DNA of 64,000 nucleotides from Thiomargarita sp. (GCA_020721005.1 DYNP01000005.1:124001-188000); one strand, 5' to 3'. Positions 44,766-54,748 are shown, counted from the stretch's first letter. A program made the numbers and translations. Notes: generated from the letters alone by a model not told the origin.

Positions 44766-45855
44766 GGCGTTGATGAGGAATTAGTTTATTTTTTAGGGTG
44801 AGAAGGTGTTTTTGAAATTCGGGTAGGTGAAAGAGTAAAAGGATGATGAGAATCAGGCAGAGGTGTACCCACCATAAGCCAAGCCATAGGGGCACTTCTC
44901 CTCGTTCCAGCCATTTTTTGCCAATGCTCAGTAGGTTATTGTAAATGAGGTAGATAAGTACTCCGATAAAAACTTTGGCATATTGTCCCTGCCTAGGTGT
45001 CGTATGAGATAGGGGAATTGCCAAGGCAGCGAGTAAGATGACGGTGATCGGTAAAGATAGTCGCCATTGGAGTTCAGCTTGCCAGGCAGGTTGAGGATTA
45101 CCCCACAATAGGTGAGTGGGGAGGCTGTTTTCTTTGGTTGATGGGGTAGTATCGAGTTGTTTGGGTACCTTGATATGGTGTTCTGCAAAGTGAGTGAGGG
45201 TGTAGTTGAGTTGACCCAGGGTATTTTCATAGCGATGACCATTGAGCAATACCATGAACAGTTCGTTGCCTTGCATTTTCTGATAGCCTTGTTCAGCTAC
45301 AATAATCACTTGTTTGTTGGGAAGATTGAGTTGAATAAATAAGTTGGTTAAAGTATGATGGTCTTGGTCAGTGGTTTCTACATAAAAAATGCCATTGCCA
45401 TGGCTAAATTCTTTGAAACGGCCAGCGGCAATACCAGTGACTTCGGCTAAATTCCGTAACTGGGTTTGTAATTGTTCTTTTTGATGATGGGCCCAAGGAG
45501 CTGAATAAAGGGAAAGTAGGGCAATTCCAGTGGCAAAGATGACGCCCAATATCAAAATACGTCCAAAAGGAACTGGAATGCCACAGGCGGCTAAGGCAGT
45601 GATTTCATTGTCTTTATATAGGCGACCGAGGGCGAGTAAGATTGCTAAAAAGAAGCTGAGAGGTAAAATGAGCATCAAATCGGTGAGCAGTTTTAGCCCC
45701 AGCAGTTGCAAGATAAAATTGGCTGGCAAAGCGCCCACTGAGGCTTGTACCAGATAGATCATGAAGCGATGGCTGATGTAGATCAGCAGCAATAGGGCAG
45801 TTAGAGCCAATAGTGTATAGAGTATTTCACGATAAAGATAACGAGTAATAATCAC
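44752..45855 (-). CDS. lptF: LPS export permease LptF
   Basis: Partner permease of LptG. Begins MIITRYLYREILYTLLALTALLLLIYISHRFM (first helix), has a periplasmic jellyroll (about 125-265: GRFKEFSHGNGIFYVETTDQD) and C-terminal helices. Length 367 is normal. It lies first in the two-gene operon, with lptG overlapping its end. It is divergent from pepA, as in E. coli and many gammaproteobacteria, an order that supports the taxonomic reading. Confidence 0.93.
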   Translation of the reverse strand: MIITRYLYREILYTLLALTALLLLIYISHRFMIYLVQASVGALPANFILQLLGLKLLTDLMLILPLSFFLAILLALGRLYKDNEITALAACGIPVPFGRILILGVIFATGIALLSLYSAPWAHHQKEQLQTQLRNLAEVTGIAAGRFKEFSHGNGIFYVETTDQDHHTLTNLFIQLNLPNKQVIIVAEQGYQKMQGNELFMVLLNGHRYENTLGQLNYTLTHFAEHHIKVPKQLDTTPSTKENSLPTHLLWGNPQPAWQAELQWRLSLPITVILLAALAIPLSHTTPRQGQYAKVFIGVLIYLIYNNLLSIGKKWLERGEVPLWLGLWWVHLCLILIILLLFHLPEFQKHLLTLKNKLIPHQRHEKN

Positions 45856-46279
45856 TCAATGCTTCCTAAGATTGTAAATTTATGGATATTCTAGTATGAT
45901 TGTAAGTTTCTACGGGTTAAAAGTCAAAATTTGTAACCCTGTTGCCAATAATTGCGAATAATGGGTAAAATGAGAAGACTATTCTGGTTGGGCAAAATGG
46001 AAAAATCAATTTTTTGGATTCCTATTATTCTAATTCCTGTTAAAATAATGCCTGTTACTGGGATATATAAAGTGGTCGCCAATTTTATAGAATGTGTAGA
46101 ATCAGTAAATCAAAGTCCAGTCCTGCAGATCAAATGATTGATTGTTTGGGATTTTTATTGGAGAAATTACTGTATTTTACGTTCGCTATTGGTAAGGATT
46201 CTTGACCATTATATCGCAAATTTTGTTTCTAGAAATCACAAGATTACCCTGTGTATAACCTTAATTGTTGGAAATGAAC
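45856..46279. other. Divergent lptF/pepA intergenic region
   Basis: 424 nt that should hold promoters for both divergent transcripts. AT-rich, with a GGAAA about 6 nt before the pepA ATG. A 61-codon open frame at 45952-46137 has no family resemblance and no ribosome-binding site and is not credited. No palindromic operator is evident. Confidence 0.4.
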
Positions 46280-47842
46280 ATGGAATTTAATATTAAAAGC
46301 GGTCATCCTGAAAAACAACGTACTGCTTGTATCGTCATTGGCATTTATGAACCGCGGCGTTTGTCAGAAACGGCTAAACAACTTGATGAGGTCAGTATTG
46401 GACATTTGTCTTCTATTTTGCGTCGAGGGGACTTGGAGGGCAAAATTGGACAAACTTTATTGCTACATAATGTTCCCGGTACATTGTCTGATCGAATTTT
46501 ATTGGTGGGTTGTGGGCGAGAGCGTGAGCTTGGAGATACCCAGTATCGTAAAATCATTGCTGAAGCGATTCGCACTTTACATGAGACTGGTTCCATGGAA
46601 GCGGTTTGTTACTTGACTGAATTGAATGTAAAAGGACGAGATACTGCTTGGAAAATTCGTCATGCAATTGAGACTGCTCAAGCCACTTTGTATTCTTTCG
46701 ATCAACTTAAGACGAAAAAGGAGGCGACTCGGCGTCCTTTACGTAAAATCGTTCTCAGCATCACTTCTCGGCGGGAATTAACTTTAGCAGAGCAAGCCAG
46801 CCGTGAGGCTCAAGCTGTCAGTTCAGGAGTTAGATTGGCTAAGGATTTGGCTAATTTACCCAGTAATATTTGTACACCTTCTTACTTGGCGGAACAGGCG
46901 AAGGGACTTTGTCAGTTGCATGAGAAATTGACCTGTAAAATTTTGACCGAAGTTCAACTTGAAAAGCAGGGTTTTAATACTTTGATGTCGGTAGCCAAGG
47001 GCAGCGAGGAGCCGCCTCGTTTGATCATTTTGGAATATCGAGGGGGTAAGAAGAATGAGAATCCTATTGTGTTGGTGGGTAAAGGGGTTACTTTTGATTC
47101 AGGGGGTATTTCACTTAAGCCTGCAATGGATATGGATGAGATGAAATTTGATATGTGTGGGGCGGCAAGTGTCTTGGGCAGTTTTTCCACATTGGCAGAA
47201 TTGCAGTTGCCTTTAAATGTTGTGGGTCTCATTCCTGCAGTTGAGAATTTGCCCAGCGGCAAAGCGTCTAAACCTGGAGATGTTATCACCAGTTTGTCGG
47301 GACAAACGGTTGAGATTCTCAATACCGATGCTGAAGGTCGTCTTATCCTATGTGATGTGTTAACTTATGTTGAGCGTTATAAACCTGAGGTGGTGATTGA
47401 TATTGCTACTCTTACTGGAGCTTGTGTGATTGCGCTGGGAAAACATGCACATGGTCTCTTTAGTAATCATAATCCTTTGACCAATGATTTGCTCAATGCG
47501 GGTAAAGTCAGTGGTGATCGAGCTTGGGAATTGCCGTTATGGGAGGATTATCAGGAACAGTTGGACAGTCGTTTTGCAGATATGGCTAATGTGGGGGGTA
47601 AAGAGGCTGGTTCGATTACTGCAGCTTGTTTCTTGGCTCGTTTTACTAAGAAGTATCATTGGGCACATTTGGATATTGCGGGCACTGCTTGGTTAACTGC
47701 CAAGAAGAAAAAAGGGGCTACCGGGCGGCCCGTTCCCCTATTGACTCAGTATTTGATTGAGCGTAGTCATGAAAAATCGCCGGTTTCTCCCACAGCCATG
47801 CCGGATGATTCTAACTTAGATGAGTTATCAGAACTGGATTAG
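46280..47842 (+). CDS. pepA: Leucyl aminopeptidase PepA
   Basis: Cytosolic M17 metallo-aminopeptidase that removes N-terminal residues; in enteric bacteria also a DNA-binding protein for carAB regulation and Xer recombination. [21 protein letters not shown] matches the PepA start, so ATG 46280 is chosen over the ATG-like codons at 46265 and 46274. The active-site block has [32 protein letters not shown] (metal-binding Lys and Asp) and the signature NTDAEGRL. Length 520. Followed 10 nt later by holC, as in many relatives. Confidence 0.96.
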   Translation: MEFNIKSGHPEKQRTACIVIGIYEPRRLSETAKQLDEVSIGHLSSILRRGDLEGKIGQTLLLHNVPGTLSDRILLVGCGRERELGDTQYRKIIAEAIRTLHETGSMEAVCYLTELNVKGRDTAWKIRHAIETAQATLYSFDQLKTKKEATRRPLRKIVLSITSRRELTLAEQASREAQAVSSGVRLAKDLANLPSNICTPSYLAEQAKGLCQLHEKLTCKILTEVQLEKQGFNTLMSVAKGSEEPPRLIILEYRGGKKNENPIVLVGKGVTFDSGGISLKPAMDMDEMKFDMCGAASVLGSFSTLAELQLPLNVVGLIPAVENLPSGKASKPGDVITSLSGQTVEILNTDAEGRLILCDVLTYVERYKPEVVIDIATLTGACVIALGKHAHGLFSNHNPLTNDLLNAGKVSGDRAWELPLWEDYQEQLDSRFADMANVGGKEAGSITAACFLARFTKKYHWAHLDIAGTAWLTAKKKKGATGRPVPLLTQYLIERSHEKSPVSPTAMPDDSNLDELSELD

Positions 47843-47852
47843 AGTTTAGATT

Positions 47853-48308
47853 ATGCCTCAGGTTGACTTTTATATACTCACTCAAATTCATACAAAGGAA
47901 TTACGTGATCGTTTTGTTTGTCAACTGGCTGATAAGGCATGGCATCAGGGTTATTTCATTTACATTCTCATGGAATCTTTGTCACAGGCCAAAAGGTTGG
48001 ATGAGGTCATGTGGACTTTTAAGCAGGAAAGTTTCTTACCTCATGATATGTACCCTGATGTTGCTGCCTATGCTCCTATTAGAATCGGTTACACAACTGA
48101 ATTCAGCGTTGAAAATCTAGGTCCCCAAGATAAAACTGTATTGTTCAATTTGACTGAGACTGTGCCGTCCTTCGTGCAGCAATTTGCTCGCACGGTTGAA
48201 ATTATTGTCAATACTGAGGAGACCAGAGCTACTGGTCGAGAACGTTACCGATTTTATAGGAGAGAGAATTATTTATTATTCAGTCATACTATAGCTAACG
48301 CACCATAA
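47853..48308 (+). CDS. holC: DNA polymerase III chi subunit HolC
   Basis: Clamp-loader-associated subunit that links DNA polymerase III to single-strand-binding protein. VDFYILTQIHTKELRDRFVCQLADKAWHQGYFIYILME starts the protein, and LPHDMYP...APIRIGY follows, both HolC features; FNLTETVPSFVQQFARTVEIIV is in the C-terminal half. Length 151 is normal. It follows pepA by 10 nt, the conserved pepA-holC(-valS) arrangement, but valS does not follow here. Confidence 0.93.
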   Translation: MPQVDFYILTQIHTKELRDRFVCQLADKAWHQGYFIYILMESLSQAKRLDEVMWTFKQESFLPHDMYPDVAAYAPIRIGYTTEFSVENLGPQDKTVLFNLTETVPSFVQQFARTVEIIVNTEETRATGRERYRFYRRENYLLFSHTIANAP

Positions 48309-48328
48309 AAAGAATACTCTTAGAAAGC

Positions 48329-48364
48329 GTAGGATGTGCTGAGCGTTTTTTGCGAAGCGCATCA
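48329..48364. repeat. Short dispersed palindrome (GTAGGATGTGCTGAGCG type)
   Basis: GATGTGCT pairs with AGCGCATC (48333-48363, one G-T wobble) around GAGCGTTTTTTGCGA. Sequences of the form GTAGG(A/G)TG(T/C)GCTGAGCG...CGAAGCGCA(C/T)C are widespread palindromic intergenic repeats in proteobacteria. It lies between holC and the small downstream gene. Confidence 0.55.
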
Positions 48365-48461
48365 ATCAAGGAAGATACAATGCGACAGATGCGCTACACA
48401 AGATATACAGTTTCTTTTTGTGATTCGTCAGCTACATTCAATATATGGTGAAGCCATTTTC

Positions 48462-48725
48462 ATGAAAAAGAAAGTAGAAGTGCCATTGTTAGAAGATGTG
48501 GTTAGCCCAGGTCGAGATTTGGGAAAGTCAAGTTCCCTTTCCACTTTGTTAACCGATAGCCAAATACAGTCGTTACAGCAACAAATTGATGAGATTGTGA
48601 AAAAACGTTTGGAGATTGCTCTCAATAAGGCTTCTCAAGAAGTGCTCAAGGGTCTCAAGAGTCATTTGGATAAGGTGTTACCTGATTTGATCAAAACGGC
48701 TCAAGAGACTGCTAAGCGCAAATGA
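48462..48725 (+). CDS. Small conserved protein after holC
   Basis: An 87-residue basic-to-acidic protein, MKKKVEVPLLEDVVSPGRDLGKSSSL..., followed by amphipathic helices (IQSLQQQIDEIVKKRLEIALNKASQEVL). It resembles a short protein commonly found just after holC in gammaproteobacteria, with a VPLLEDVV-type start, function unknown. A longer frame from 48336 crosses the dispersed palindrome; ATG 48462 has GGTGAAG upstream and is preferred. Confidence 0.6.
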   Translation: MKKKVEVPLLEDVVSPGRDLGKSSSLSTLLTDSQIQSLQQQIDEIVKKRLEIALNKASQEVLKGLKSHLDKVLPDLIKTAQETAKRK

Positions 48726-48743
48726 AGGTAAATTTGTGGGGAG

Positions 48744-49448
48744 TTAAATCAACAGGAGGAATTGATGATATTCGTGAAGTATTTTGCGAGTATCGCCTTC
48801 CGCCTTACTGACCCCTTCTTCAATCCAAACCACTCGATCACAGAGTTGTTGAATGAGTGCGGGATGGTGAGAGACAAACACAATGGTTTTGTTGGAGCGA
48901 ATTTTTTCGCGCATGGCATTGGCAGATTTTTGACTGAATTCAGCGTCTCCCACTCCTAAAATTTCATCGATCAGTAAGATATCCGGGTCTACTTGAAAGG
49001 CAACTGAGAAGCCCAGCCGGGCGATCATACCAGAGGAATAGGTGGCAATGGGTTGGTCAATAAATTTGTGTAGGCCTGAGAATTCAATGATATCGTCCAT
49101 TTTTGCCATGATGTCTTTTTTACGCAGTCCCATCAGCATCCCACTGAGAATGGCATTTTCCCGTCCGGTCAAATAGTAGACAAATCCAAGTTGTAAGGAC
49201 AGCAGGGAGGCTTGATGGTGGTGGTGATTGATGAAATGGCCCCTGTTGGGTTTGATGATTCCGGCCATGAGACGAAGTAAGGTACTTTTACCCACTCCGT
49301 TGCGTCCAATAATGCCTAAGGTTTCGCCAGGGTAGAGGTCAAAGGAAATGTCTTTGAGAGCCCAAAAAGGTTGTCCAAAAATGCCTCTTTTTTGTTTGTA
49401 ATAGACACCTACATTGCGTAAAGATAATAGGGGAAAGGCGGTGTTCAT
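48744..49448 (-). CDS. Polysaccharide/teichoic-acid-type ABC exporter ATPase (Wzt/TagH-like)
   Basis: ATP-binding half of an ABC-2 exporter for capsule, O-antigen or other glycans. Walker A is GRNGVGKST (about 48-56), signature TYSSGMIARLGF (the SSGM variant typical of Wzt/KpsT-like exporters), Walker B ILLIDEILGVGD, and switch His SHHP. The 234-residue length lacks the C-terminal carbohydrate-binding domain of long Wzt forms. Immediately after the permease gene (9 nt), so they form one transporter. A His-rich insert (INHHHHQ, about 75-81) is unusual. Confidence 0.9.
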   Translation of the reverse strand: MNTAFPLLSLRNVGVYYKQKRGIFGQPFWALKDISFDLYPGETLGIIGRNGVGKSTLLRLMAGIIKPNRGHFINHHHHQASLLSLQLGFVYYLTGRENAILSGMLMGLRKKDIMAKMDDIIEFSGLHKFIDQPIATYSSGMIARLGFSVAFQVDPDILLIDEILGVGDAEFSQKSANAMREKIRSNKTIVFVSHHPALIQQLCDRVVWIEEGVSKAEGDTRKILHEYHQFLLLI

Positions 49449-49457
49449 AAGATGACC

Positions 49458-50300
49458 TTAGCGCATAATCTTGGGATAAATGTGTTCAAAACGTTGAATG
49501 AGACGACTGCCCAGTCCAATGCCAATCAGGGAGAATAGGCTAATTAACAGTAAGGTTGACCAATTTGGCCAGGTATTGTACATTAGGATGTGTCGATAGG
49601 CTTCTATCAGGTTCACAATGGGGTTAAGATAATAATAAGGTTGATAAATTTCTGGCACCACCTCAGCTTTGATCACAATGCCTGATATGAAAAAGAGGGC
49701 GAGTAGTAAATTTTCAACTACAAAACGCAGGTCTGGAATAAAGGGAATGATGGCAGCTAACCAGAAGGTGAGGGCAATGGTGAGTAGGAGTTGGGTGAAA
49801 AGTAGGACCGGCAGGGCCAGGTAGGGTAAACCTATGGGGAATCCGTAGAGCCATAGAAAAACGAGCAGTAGGGCGAAAATGAATAGGAATTTGACTGAGT
49901 CGGTGAGAATGAGAATAATGGGAAAGATGATTTTTGGCAAATAGACTTGTTGCATCAGGGGTTGATTGCCAAGAATGGTTTCTGCACCGTGGGAGAGACA
50001 GGATTTTAGCCATTGCCAAGCAGTGAGTCCAATGAGTAAGAAGGGCACAAAGTTGTCAGTTTGATGGTTAAGCAGTATTGCAAAAAATAGGTAGAAGACT
50101 GACATGTAGAGAATGGGTTCAAAAATCCACCATAGGAAGCCAAGATAGGTGCGTTCAGTTTCCGCTCGCAGGTCAGCATAGGTTTTGTAGAGTATCAATT
50201 CCCAATATCTGGATAGGATATTGAGGTAGTTCAAATTGAGCATTGGAAAGAGTTGGATATTTTTCCAAGTTTTCTGGGATAAGTGCTTGAGATTAATCAT
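49458..50300 (-). CDS. ABC-2 polysaccharide exporter permease (Wzm/TagG-like)
   Basis: A 280-residue permease with six helices. YADLRAETERTYLGFLWWIFEPILYMSVFYLFF (about 40-72) contains the conserved amphipathic gate-helix motif of O-antigen/teichoic-acid permeases, and ADLRAETER...LGFLWWIFEP is a family hallmark. Operates with the ATPase encoded directly downstream. No glycosyltransferases lie beside it here; those of the 13-14 kb operon are distant. Confidence 0.9.
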   Translation of the reverse strand: MINLKHLSQKTWKNIQLFPMLNLNYLNILSRYWELILYKTYADLRAETERTYLGFLWWIFEPILYMSVFYLFFAILLNHQTDNFVPFLLIGLTAWQWLKSCLSHGAETILGNQPLMQQVYLPKIIFPIILILTDSVKFLFIFALLLVFLWLYGFPIGLPYLALPVLLFTQLLLTIALTFWLAAIIPFIPDLRFVVENLLLALFFISGIVIKAEVVPEIYQPYYYLNPIVNLIEAYRHILMYNTWPNWSTLLLISLFSLIGIGLGSRLIQRFEHIYPKIMR

Positions 50301-50305
50301 AAATT

Positions 50306-52018
50306 TCAGATTTTTTTGCGAATATTGCTCAGTTGAAAACAGACGTATTGAGGTTCGTTGTGGCTGACCTGTAATTCATAATTGGTATCGATCAGTTGTT
50401 TGGCAGCTTGGTAGAGCCCAATTCCAAATCCGTCTTTAGACTTTACTGAAGTGGTCAGCAGGTCTTTGTAAATATCTTGGGGAATAGCGCTGCCATCATC
50501 ACAGATGGTCACTTCCAGGTTGTGTTTTTCATCAATGGTTAAGGTGACTTCGATTTTCAGTTTTGGCTCTCGGTTGCGTTTGTTCAGGGCATTTTGTAGG
50601 ACATTTTCTGCCACGTTATCGAATAAGTCTTCTGGGATGAGTAGGGTGTCGTTGCCCGTGGCCATTTTGTCAAAAAATTCAATGCCACTTTTGCGGTAAC
50701 GAGTTTTCAAATTGCTCCACCATAAATTGACGGGTATATGGGTAAAGGAGGTTTCTACGGGGTTTTGCAGTTTGTCCAAAGTGCGTTTTAAACGTTGAGT
50801 TAGGGTGGGCATTTGTCCTTGCAAAAAACGTTGAGTTTCACCAAATTTTTCTGGAGGATGAGTATCTATTACTGAGCTGATATTATGTAGGGACTGAAGC
50901 AAATTTTTGATGTCATGGGTTAATTTGGCACCGGTTTCATGGATGGCTTGTAGATGGGCTTGTTTGGCAAAAGCAGCTTCTCGACGTTTGGCTTGGTGAA
51001 AATGTTCCAACAAGTGAATGAAAATTTTGATTTGAAAGTGGTGGCTGCTGGTAATTCGATATCGGGAATAGACGGTGACTTCAATGCTTTGTACAGTGAT
51101 ATTAATGGCTTGCTTGGTGGATTGACCAAGGTCTTCTTTACCGTATGGTGATTGCCAGTTGATCCCGGCAATCCATGGCAATGTGCTCATTTGACTGAAG
51201 CCAGCGTGTAGAAATTCTTGAGGAGTTTGATTTTTATAATGATTGGGTTGGGCCAGGGCTTCCAACCAAGTCTCAAAAGCACTGCCAACATTGAGTAAGT
51301 CACGGCTCCATGGGGTATCTAGTCCTTCTTGTCCAATCAGAATCATCCACAGCCAACTGCTGCTGAGTATTAAAAGTAGCGTGATGAGCAGGAGTTCCAA
51401 AAGGGCCAGTGGGTAGTCGGTTTGGGAATAGTGGTGTAAAGTGAGACTGCCTAGGGCAATGACTTTGATGAATAGGACGAAGGTGAGACTGTGGAAAAGG
51501 TTGAGTTGATGACGGTATTCTAAAGTATCGTCGGTGGGGATGAGAAGGAAGGGGATTGGAATGAGCAACAGTCCATACTTTAAGAGGGTTGGATCAAGGA
51601 GTTGGAGGAAGCCGGGGAATAGGAATAATTCATGTAGGTTGATGGTAAATAGGGTGATGATCAGGTATAAAATGGCAACATGGTTGACGATTTGATCGCG
51701 GGGTTTTGCCAAGTCGCGTCCGCTTAAAATGCCGATGAGAAAGAGTTGCCATAGGGTCAGTAGCCATAAGTTTAGGAAGGTAATGAAAAGGATTGCAAGC
51801 AGTCCAAGGGTAATCCATTGGCGAGTTTCTAAGGGGTCTTGTTTGGACCAGAAGGGTTGCCAGATGAGAAACAGTCCCAAATGCAATAGGGTTGAAATTT
51901 TCATCAAAATGGGCAGCTGACTACCCCAATAAAGTGCAATATGTAGGGTGATAAGCAGCAGTCCTAGTAATCTGTGTTCATGTTTTGGGGGCAATAAAGA
52001 TAGGGAGAGCAGTTGCAT
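50306..52018 (-). CDS. Membrane sensor histidine kinase
   Basis: A 570-residue kinase with about 7-8 hydrophobic helices in residues 15-235, a cytoplasmic linker, then a dimerisation/phosphoacceptor helix HETGAKLTHDIKNLLQSL (His near 365) and an ATPase domain: VLQNALNKR (N box), ICDDGSAIP (G1), GFGIGLYQAAKQL (G2). The multi-helix sensor plus THDIKNLLQ box resembles PrsK-type kinases of exopolysaccharide/PEP-CTERM systems. Ends 6 nt before the permease gene in the same direction, so it probably belongs to one operon with the exporter and may control glycan export. No response regulator gene is adjacent. Confidence 0.85.
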   Translation of the reverse strand: MQLLSLSLLPPKHEHRLLGLLLITLHIALYWGSQLPILMKISTLLHLGLFLIWQPFWSKQDPLETRQWITLGLLAILFITFLNLWLLTLWQLFLIGILSGRDLAKPRDQIVNHVAILYLIITLFTINLHELFLFPGFLQLLDPTLLKYGLLLIPIPFLLIPTDDTLEYRHQLNLFHSLTFVLFIKVIALGSLTLHHYSQTDYPLALLELLLITLLLILSSSWLWMILIGQEGLDTPWSRDLLNVGSAFETWLEALAQPNHYKNQTPQEFLHAGFSQMSTLPWIAGINWQSPYGKEDLGQSTKQAINITVQSIEVTVYSRYRITSSHHFQIKIFIHLLEHFHQAKRREAAFAKQAHLQAIHETGAKLTHDIKNLLQSLHNISSVIDTHPPEKFGETQRFLQGQMPTLTQRLKRTLDKLQNPVETSFTHIPVNLWWSNLKTRYRKSGIEFFDKMATGNDTLLIPEDLFDNVAENVLQNALNKRNREPKLKIEVTLTIDEKHNLEVTICDDGSAIPQDIYKDLLTTSVKSKDGFGIGLYQAAKQLIDTNYELQVSHNEPQYVCFQLSNIRKKI

Positions 52019-52204
52019 GTTCAGAATTCCGCAGAAGGTTAAGTGGATCGAGGATAAATACTCATTGCTCTGTTCAAGATCGAGGAGCGGTTAAAATGAT
52101 TTCCCTTTTTTAGGTTTAAGGTGAGGTCAAAAATTATTCTCTTCCTTGATTAAGGAGGGATTAGAGGCAGTTGAAAATATTCAGTTATTGTGGGGACTTA
52201 AGTT

Positions 52205-52975
52205 ATGATCAATTATGTTATTAGTTTTTCAAGGTATGTGGTCATTGAAGCATTACATACTCGATTATTGGTTATGTCCGCCATTTTATTAGGTATGGGC
52301 ATGGGTCTTGTCACATTTTTAGGGTCGATCACAATTACGGAAACAGCAGCTACTCAAAGTAGTTTTTTGGCGGCTTTTTTACGTATTATCGCAGTTTATA
52401 CCATGAGTTTATGGGTGATTACCAGTGTGGCTAGGGAATTTCATGAGCGTTCAATAGATCTGTGGTTATCGTTCCCAGTCACACGTGGCGCCTTTGTGGT
52501 GGGCAAATTACTTGGTTTTGGGATTGTAGCAGTGATGATGGCCGTGTTTTATGGCAGTATTTTAGGATGGAATGCCCCTTGGTGGCAAGTCATAATATGG
52601 ACTAGCTCCCTGATTTGCGAATTGTGGATTATCACCAATCTCAGTTTATTTTGTGTGCTCACTTTTCAACATGCTATACCGTCATTTAGCATAGTTTTGG
52701 GTTTTTATATCCTAGCCAGAAGTATTGATGCCCTACAATCTATTGTGCACAGTCCCTTGAATAGCGGAATTGGTCTCATGGCCCAAATCACTTTGGGAGC
52801 CGTTGAGTTACTGGCCACTCTTTTACCTCATTTTGATCGATTTACCCGCACTGAATGGCTGATTTATAACACAGGAACTGTGATGGACTTGTTGCACATT
52901 ATAGGACAAACTGCAGTTTATGTAACTCTACTCACGGCGATGAGCTTGTTTGATTTTTATCGCAAAAATTTATGA
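52205..52975 (+). CDS. ABC-2-type permease subunit
   Basis: A 256-residue protein with six hydrophobic helices of the ABC-2/NosY-like kind (EALHTRLLVMSAILLGMG; VAREFHERSIDLWLSFPVTRGAFVVGKLLG, the cytoplasmic coupling segment). No ATPase gene lies next to it, so the partner must be elsewhere. It overlaps the next gene by 4 nt (ATGA), indicating translational coupling. Confidence 0.75.
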   Translation: MINYVISFSRYVVIEALHTRLLVMSAILLGMGMGLVTFLGSITITETAATQSSFLAAFLRIIAVYTMSLWVITSVAREFHERSIDLWLSFPVTRGAFVVGKLLGFGIVAVMMAVFYGSILGWNAPWWQVIIWTSSLICELWIITNLSLFCVLTFQHAIPSFSIVLGFYILARSIDALQSIVHSPLNSGIGLMAQITLGAVELLATLLPHFDRFTRTEWLIYNTGTVMDLLHIIGQTAVYVTLLTAMSLFDFYRKNL

Positions 52976-53670
52976 AACAACGTACACTAAACCTTGTCCC
53001 TAAGCCAGTTAAATGGCTACTGGCTGGGAGCTTATTGTTACAGATATTCGTTTATTTGCAACTCCCTGCTAAGCCTACCCTTATTCTAGAATTACCCCTT
53101 CCTCCAAGTTATGAACAACTTCGTTTGTTTACCTTGGGAGATTCCGTGGTGGCCGCCAAACTGGGAATTTTGTGGTTACAATCTTTTGATCAACAGCAAG
53201 GAAGAGTACTCTCTTATCACGCCTTAGACTATGGTATTTTACGACAATGGTTGGAACTTCTACTTGAACTTGATCCTCACAGTCATTATCCCTTACTATT
53301 GGCCAGCCAAGTTTATGTCAGTGTCGGGACTCCAGAAAAAGTCCGAAAAATGCTGGATTTTGTTTATGATGCCTATTTAAAATATCCGGATCAACGTTGG
53401 CCATGGTTACTTCAAGCCACCGTGTTGGCCAAACACCGGATCAAGGATTTACCCCTATCTTTAAAGTATGCGCAAGCTCTGAGTAAAGGAGGAAGTAATG
53501 TCCCTATATGGGCACAGGAAATGCAGGTTTTTATTTTGGAAGAAATGGGGGAACTTGAACAAATGCGTATAGTCATCGGCGGCATGTTGGCTAACGGTCA
53601 ACTTACCGATCCCAATGAAATAAAGTTTCTCAATGAACGTCTTAAAGCTTTGGAACAACTTTCTCCTTGA
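52972..53670 (+). CDS. TPR-like membrane-anchored protein, unknown function
   Basis: A 232-residue protein with an N-terminal helix (about 14-32) and a soluble, likely periplasmic or exterior part with alternating helices of TPR character (YHALDYGILRQWLELLLELDPHS, ...PEKVRKMLDFVYDAYLKYPDQRWPWLLQATVLAKHR). Cotranscribed with the ABC-2-type permease by a 4-nt overlap, suggesting a shared envelope role. No family is recognised with certainty. The C-terminus is Leu/Glu-rich. Confidence 0.65.
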   Translation: MKQRTLNLVPKPVKWLLAGSLLLQIFVYLQLPAKPTLILELPLPPSYEQLRLFTLGDSVVAAKLGILWLQSFDQQQGRVLSYHALDYGILRQWLELLLELDPHSHYPLLLASQVYVSVGTPEKVRKMLDFVYDAYLKYPDQRWPWLLQATVLAKHRIKDLPLSLKYAQALSKGGSNVPIWAQEMQVFILEEMGELEQMRIVIGGMLANGQLTDPNEIKFLNERLKALEQLSP

Positions 53671-53676
53671 AAAAAG

Positions 53677-53856
53677 TAATATAGGGCGCAATGGTGTTAG
53701 CGTATTGCACCGCATGAAAACTATAGACGTCGTATAAAAACACGATAGACCAGGCAATCCTTTGATTTTGTTATCGGTGAACGAAATTAAGAGGGTGACC
53801 GTAAATTTGGGACCAACATGCGGCGCAATACGCTAATGCTATTGCGTCCTATATTA
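53677..53856. mobile_element. 180-bp MITE with 40-bp terminal inverted repeats
   Basis: The left end (53677-53716, starting TAATATAGGGCGCAATGG, ending GCGTATTGCACCGCATG) matches the inverted right end (53817-53856) at about 35 of 40 positions. The 100-bp middle has no coding potential. Ends start TAATATAGG on both sides, so the target may be TA. It sits between the TPR-like gene and the pilin-like cluster, and transcription of the latter may start just beyond it. Confidence 0.75.
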
Positions 53857-54033
53857 ACCATATTAACTTGCGCGTTTGATCAATTTTTTGCACCACTCCC
53901 TTGAAAAACTTGCAAAACAAAATAAATCCAGTTATACTTTATATTAAGGGTAATTGTGTCAAGTAAACCAAAAATTTTTAAGCCAAATTTAGTAATCACA
54001 AAGTGTAAATCTTTAAGAAAGGAGGTTGGGACC

Positions 54034-54651
54034 ATGAACAGGCAAACTGGTTTCACATTAGTGGAAATTGCCATCGTTATGGTAATCATTGGATTATTGT
54101 TGGGTGGTGTCCTTAAAGGACAAGAAATCATCACCAATGCCAAGATCAAAAAATTAGAAAACGATGTCAGTGGTATTACCGCAGCTATTTACAGCTATCA
54201 AGATCGTTATCGTGCTCTTCCAGGAGATGATTCTCGGGCCGACTCTCGTTTTACCCTTACTGCAGCCAAAAAGGGCAATGGCGATGGTGTAGTGGCGGGT
54301 GATTTTGATTCTATCACAGATACTGATGAATCTCGGCTCTTTTGGCTACATTTGCGCAACGCAGGACTGGTTGCCGGCGGAGCAGATGAAACTCAACAAC
54401 CATTTAACGCATTCAATGGGCTTACAGGAGTATCTACAGGCGCTGTAATCACCAATGGAGGAATACCTGGCCTATTCGTAGGCTTTAGTCAAATCCCCCA
54501 AAACATCGCCCAAATGGTCGATTCTCGTTCAGACGACGGATTGGAGGCGGGGGGCAGTGTTCAGGCGGTCTTAGAAGGAGCCGCGGCGGCTGCTGGAGGC
54601 ACCGATTACTCACAAAAAGGATCTTTGTACAAACTTTACTTTGCCCTTTAG
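54034..54651 (+). CDS. Type IV pilin-like (pseudopilin) protein 1
   Basis: Prepilin-like protein cleaved and methylated by a prepilin peptidase: MNRQTG|FTLVEIAIVMVIIGLLLGGVLKGQ, with the invariant Glu5 and a hydrophobic helix. The mature domain has YQDRYRALPGDDSRADSRF, SRLFWLHLRNAGLV and a Gly/Ala-rich stretch near the end, closing KLYFAL. Length 205. GGAGG at 54021-54025, 8 nt before the ATG, fixes the start; an upstream frame start at 53956 is not needed. First of three paralogues in tandem. Confidence 0.88.
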   Translation: MNRQTGFTLVEIAIVMVIIGLLLGGVLKGQEIITNAKIKKLENDVSGITAAIYSYQDRYRALPGDDSRADSRFTLTAAKKGNGDGVVAGDFDSITDTDESRLFWLHLRNAGLVAGGADETQQPFNAFNGLTGVSTGAVITNGGIPGLFVGFSQIPQNIAQMVDSRSDDGLEAGGSVQAVLEGAAAAAGGTDYSQKGSLYKLYFAL

Positions 54652-54748
54652 ATTGTCTAATCACAAACTTCTTGAAAGCAGGTGAACATCCCCATCCTAA
54701 TTGAGAGTAAACGATCATCTCTATTCTAACCCTCTAAAGTTTGAACTT

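Noticed and set aside
45952-46137. 61-codon open frame between lptF and pepA
   Set aside because: No ribosome-binding site, no domain, and located in the divergent promoter region.
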